Assembly (NCBI RefSeq): GCF_013266755.1
Contig: NZ_JABRWJ010000005.1
Location: 1-64,000 of the forward strand
Reading direction: 5' to 3'
DNA from: Pseudaquabacterium terrae
GTDB lineage: Bacteria > Pseudomonadota > Gammaproteobacteria > Burkholderiales > Burkholderiaceae_C
Length of the DNA stretch: 64,000 nt
Each line of letters starts with the position of its first letter. Within the stretch, counting starts at the first letter, position 1. The translations under genes and the position numbers were made by a program. The notes below the pieces were generated by a model. That model was not told the DNA's origin, searched no databases, and was given only the letters and a program-made list of their open reading frames with translations. Below, in pieces: positions 61,095 to 64,000 of this stretch.

Positions 61095-61487
61095 GTGAGC
61101 CCCGCCCCCGCCCCGCCGCGGCGCGTGCTCTACGCCGAGGACGACCGCGTCGCCGCGCTGCTGTTCACCGAAGCGCTGCGCGAGCGTGGCGACTACGAAG
61201 TGCAGGTGGCCGAAGACGGCGCCGAGGCGTTGGCCATCGTGCGCGACTGGCCCCCGGACGTGCTGGTGCTCGACGCGCACCTGCCGGACACCAGCGGCCT
61301 CGCGCTGCTTGCGCAGCTGCGGCAGCTGGCCGGGCTCGCGAACGTGCCGGCCTTCGTCTGCTCTGCCGACGAGCAGCCCGAGGACCAGCAGCGCCACCTG
61401 AGTGCCGGCTTCTGCGGCTACTGGGTCAAGCCGATCGACCGCCGGCGCCTGTTGGCCGAGCTCGACCGTCTGCCGCCGACTCGATGA
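61095..61487 (+). CDS. Single-domain response regulator (receiver only)
   Basis: This 130-residue receiver has acidic pair YAEDDRV, phosphorylatable Asp in VLVLDAHLPDTSG, Ser in VCSADEQ and Lys in WVKPIDRRR. There is no output domain. The start is a GTG at 61095, 1 base after the cyclase stop. The gene overlaps hemH by 4 bases (ATGA). It probably acts with the cyclase-FHA protein in a small signalling unit; its kinase is not adjacent. Confidence 0.9.
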   Translation: MSPAPAPPRRVLYAEDDRVAALLFTEALRERGDYEVQVAEDGAEALAIVRDWPPDVLVLDAHLPDTSGLALLAQLRQLAGLANVPAFVCSADEQPEDQQRHLSAGFCGYWVKPIDRRRLLAELDRLPPTR

Positions 61488-62572
61488 GCTTCGCGCCCGA
61501 GCCGCCGCATCTGCATGACCGCGCGGAGCGCACCGCCGTGCTGCTGATCAACCTGGGCTCGCCGGCCGCGCCGACGGCAGCCGCGCTGCGCCGCTACCTG
61601 GCCGAGTTCCTGTCCGATCCGCGCGTCGTCGAGATTCCGCGCCCACTGTGGTGGCTGCTGCTGCACGGGTTGCTGCTGCGCGTGCGGCCGGCGCAGTCGG
61701 CCGCCAAGTACGCGGCAATCTGGACGCCCGACGGCTCGCCGCTGCTGACCTGGTCCGCGCGCCAGGCCAAGCGGCTGCAAGGCAACCTCGGCCAGCGTGG
61801 CCACCAGCTGCTCGTGCGCCACGCGATGCGCTATGGCGCGCCGTCGATCGGATCCGCGCTCGACGCGCTCAAGGCCGAAGGCGCGACGCGCATCCTGGTG
61901 CTGCCGCTGTACCCGCAGTACGCCGCGGCGACGACGGCCAGCGCGTTCGACGCAGTCGCCGCCTGGGCGCGGCGCATCCGCCGCCTGCCGGAGCTGCGCT
62001 TCGTCAACCACTACCACGACGACCCCGGCTACATCGATGCCCTGGCCGACAGCGTGCGCGAGCACTGGCGTCGCGAGGGCCGCGCGGACAAGCTGGTGAT
62101 GAGCTTCCACGGCCTGCCGGCGCGCACGCTGGCACTTGGCGACCCCTACCACTGCGAATGCCAGGTGACCGCGCGGCTGCTGGCCGAACGGCTGCAGCTG
62201 CAAGCCCAGGACTACATCGTCAGCTTCCAGAGCCGCCTCGGCCGCGCCAGGTGGCTGCAGCCCTACACCGAGCCGACGCTGAAGCGGCTGGCGGCCGAAG
62301 GCGTGCGCACGGTCGATGCGATCTGCCCCGGCTTCGCGGCCGACAACCTCGAGACGCTGGAAGAGATCGGCATCGAGGGCAAGGCGGCGTTCCTAGGTGC
62401 CGGCGGCAAGGAGTTCCGCCTGGTGCCTTGCCTCAACGACCGCGACCCCTGGATGCGCGCGCTGACCGAGCTGAGCTTGCAGCACCTGCAGGGCTGGCCC
62501 ACGCAGGTGCCGGATCCGGCGCTGCTCGACGAGCAGGCCAGGCGTGCCGTGGCCGCCGGCGCGCCGCGTTAG
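61484..62572 (+). CDS. hemH: Ferrochelatase HemH
   Basis: This 362-residue enzyme inserts Fe2+ into protoporphyrin IX in the last step of haem synthesis. It has [20 protein letters not shown], the catalytic His in [25 protein letters not shown], and the acidic proton-path segment [15 protein letters not shown]. Length is normal and no Fe-S cysteine cluster is visible at the C-terminus. Its start overlaps the receiver gene and its stop overlaps the convergent tctA stop by 4 bases. Confidence 0.97.
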   Translation: MSFAPEPPHLHDRAERTAVLLINLGSPAAPTAAALRRYLAEFLSDPRVVEIPRPLWWLLLHGLLLRVRPAQSAAKYAAIWTPDGSPLLTWSARQAKRLQGNLGQRGHQLLVRHAMRYGAPSIGSALDALKAEGATRILVLPLYPQYAAATTASAFDAVAAWARRIRRLPELRFVNHYHDDPGYIDALADSVREHWRREGRADKLVMSFHGLPARTLALGDPYHCECQVTARLLAERLQLQAQDYIVSFQSRLGRARWLQPYTEPTLKRLAAEGVRTVDAICPGFAADNLETLEEIGIEGKAAFLGAGGKEFRLVPCLNDRDPWMRALTELSLQHLQGWPTQVPDPALLDEQARRAVAAGAPR

Positions 62573-64000
62573 GTCCGCGCGGCGTTCAAGCGCCCCTGGC
62601 GCCGGCTGAACCAGCCGACCGCACGCGGCAGCACCAGCACCGCGATCACGACCACCAGCAGCGTTGCCGACATCGGCCGCTCGATGAACACGGTCCACTT
62701 GCCCTCGCCGATCGACAGCGCATTGCGCATCTGCGCCTCGGCCAGCGGCCCCAGGATCATGCCGACGACGACCGGGGCGGCCGGGAAGCCGAAGCGCCGC
62801 ATCACCACGCCGAGCAGGCCGATCGCGTACAGCAGCACCAGGTCGAACGCCGACTGCCGCATGCCGTAGACGCCGACCGTCGCGAAGATCAGGATGCCGG
62901 CGTACAGCGGCGCCTTCGGGATCTTCAGCAGCTTGACCCACAGGCCGACCAGCGGCAGGTTCAGCACCAGCAGCATCACGTTGCCGATGTACAGCGAGGC
63001 GATCAGCGCCCACACCAGCGCCGCGTTCTTGTCGAACAGCTGCGGCCCCGGCTGGATGCCGTAGTTCTGGAATGCGCCGAGCAGGATCGCCGTCGTGTTC
63101 GAGGTCGGGATGCCGAGCGTCAGCAGCGGGATCAGCGTCGCGGTGATCGCCGCGTTGTTGGCTGCCTCCGGACCGGCGACGCCTTCGATCGCACCGGTGG
63201 TGCCGAACTCCTCCTTGTGCTTCGACAGCTTCTTCTCGGTCGCATAGCTGAGGAAGGTCGGGATCTCGCTGCCGCCCGCCGGAATCGTGCCGAACGGGAA
63301 GCCGATGAAGGTCGCGCGCAGCCACGCCGGTATCGAGCGCCGCCACTCCGCGGCGGTCATGTGGACTCGGCTCATGCGGTTCTGGGTCTCGACCTCGCGG
63401 CCCTGGTACAGCACCGCGTACAGCGCCTCGGCGACCGCGAACAGGCCGACGGCGATCAGCACCACCTCGAGCCCGTCCATCAGCTCCGGCACGCCGCCGG
63501 TGTAGCGGGCCTGGCCGGTGAGCTGGTCGATGCCGACCAGCCCCATCGCCAGCCCGACGAACAGCGCCGTCAGGCCGCGCAGCGTGCTGCCGCCGAGCAC
63601 CGCGCTGACGGTGCAGAAGGCCAGCACCATCAGCATGAAGTACTCGGGCGGCCCGAGCTTGACCGCGAATTCGGCGACCACCGGAGCGAACAGCGTGACC
63701 AGCACGGTGGCGATGGTGCCGGCGACGAACGAGCCGATCGCCGCGGTGGCCAGCGCCGCACCGGCGCGGCCGTTCTTGGCCATCTTGTTGCCTTCCATGG
63801 CGGTGACCATGGAGCCGGCCTCGCCCGGCGTGTTCAGCAGGATCGAGGTCGTCGAGCCGCCGTACATCGCGCCGTAGTAGATGCCGGCGAAGAAGATCAT
63901 CGATGCCGTCGCCTCGACCTTCAGCGTGATCGGCAGCAGCATCGCCACCGCGGTCGCCGGCCCGATGCCGGGCAACACGCCCACCGCCGTGCCGATGGTG
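62569..64000 (-). CDS. tctA: Tripartite tricarboxylate transporter permease TctA, 5' part missing
   Basis: This is the large integral-membrane subunit of a TTT-family transporter, truncated by the window edge. About 477 residues are visible; the usual length is about 500, so only some 25-30 N-terminal residues are missing. Diagnostic segments are [58 protein letters not shown] and the related second-half motif. TctA works with a small permease TctB and a periplasmic binding protein TctC, whose genes are probably beyond the window. The substrate is unknown. The stop overlaps the hemH stop tail to tail. Confidence 0.94.
   Translation of the reverse strand, partial: TIGTAVGVLPGIGPATAVAMLLPITLKVEATASMIFFAGIYYGAMYGGSTTSILLNTPGEAGSMVTAMEGNKMAKNGRAGAALATAAIGSFVAGTIATVLVTLFAPVVAEFAVKLGPPEYFMLMVLAFCTVSAVLGGSTLRGLTALFVGLAMGLVGIDQLTGQARYTGGVPELMDGLEVVLIAVGLFAVAEALYAVLYQGREVETQNRMSRVHMTAAEWRRSIPAWLRATFIGFPFGTIPAGGSEIPTFLSYATEKKLSKHKEEFGTTGAIEGVAGPEAANNAAITATLIPLLTLGIPTSNTTAILLGAFQNYGIQPGPQLFDKNAALVWALIASLYIGNVMLLVLNLPLVGLWVKLLKIPKAPLYAGILIFATVGVYGMRQSAFDLVLLYAIGLLGVVMRRFGFPAAPVVVGMILGPLAEAQMRNALSIGEGKWTVFIERPMSATLLVVVIAVLVLPRAVGWFSRRQGRLNAART

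Overview
The window is a high-G+C segment (long spurious reading frames oppose most genes) from a motile betaproteobacterium, very probably Burkholderiales of the Leptothrix/Rubrivivax/Methylibium type. Pointers are the lysine/alanine-rich N-terminal extension of RpoD, the small H-NS-like protein, the fused kinase-GNAT ArgA, the tandem glycine riboswitch ahead of gcvT, and a Comamonadaceae-like intergenic repeat. The taxonomic call is inference from gene content. I saw no rRNA, tRNA, insertion sequence, prophage or CRISPR array.

0-14 kb: a flagellar export/switch run fliI-J-K-L-M-N-O-P-Q-R, headed by a small membrane protein and followed by an HDOD protein and a GGDEF-EAL protein. A NarL-type regulator and a receiver-fused histidine kinase lie on the minus strand.

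13.6-22.2 kb: a chemotaxis cluster made of a short CheZ-like phosphatase candidate, cheY, cheA, two MCPs, cheW and a third MCP. Two stem-loops subdivide it. Sigma-28-like promoters can be read before the CheZ-like gene, cheY, the HDOD gene, the GGDEF-EAL gene and a distant orphan MCP at 36.3 kb.

22.2-28.4 kb: a secreted protein of unknown function, then a minus-strand group (CoA-binding protein, MetY-type sulfhydrylase, acyl-CoA synthetase, crotonase-fold protein). A 29-bp tandem repeat sits between the last two. The crotonase-fold protein lacks both catalytic glutamates of enoyl-CoA hydratases.

28.4-36.1 kb: a tandem glycine riboswitch drives gcvT-gcvH-gcvP, a Baeyer-Villiger-type monooxygenase and sdaA. 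Together with kbl-tdh at 47.4-49.6 kb (threonine to glycine), this makes the window rich in threonine/glycine/serine catabolism. An XRE-cupin regulator diverges from kbl across paired palindromes.

36.3-38.9 kb: an orphan MCP whose sensor-like domain lies after the signalling domain, then a Phd-type antitoxin with a palindromic operator and an apparently decayed DUF6036-type partner.

38.9-52.3 kb: an RND efflux pump and adaptor, aroC, a CBS-domain protein, a second sulfhydrylase paralogue with an alpha/beta hydrolase, kbl-tdh, the XRE-cupin gene, argA, yggX and an hns-like gene.

52.4-64 kb: a MASE1-PAS-GGDEF-EAL protein, dnaG, rpoD (with a well-formed sigma-70 promoter and long leader), a class III cyclase-FHA protein, a lone receiver, hemH, and the 3' part of a TctA-type permease that runs off the window.

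No wholly new system stands out. The most informative items are the CheZ-like protein, the inverted-architecture MCP, the monooxygenase inside a glycine-riboswitch operon, the crotonase without its glutamates, and the decayed toxin-antitoxin locus.
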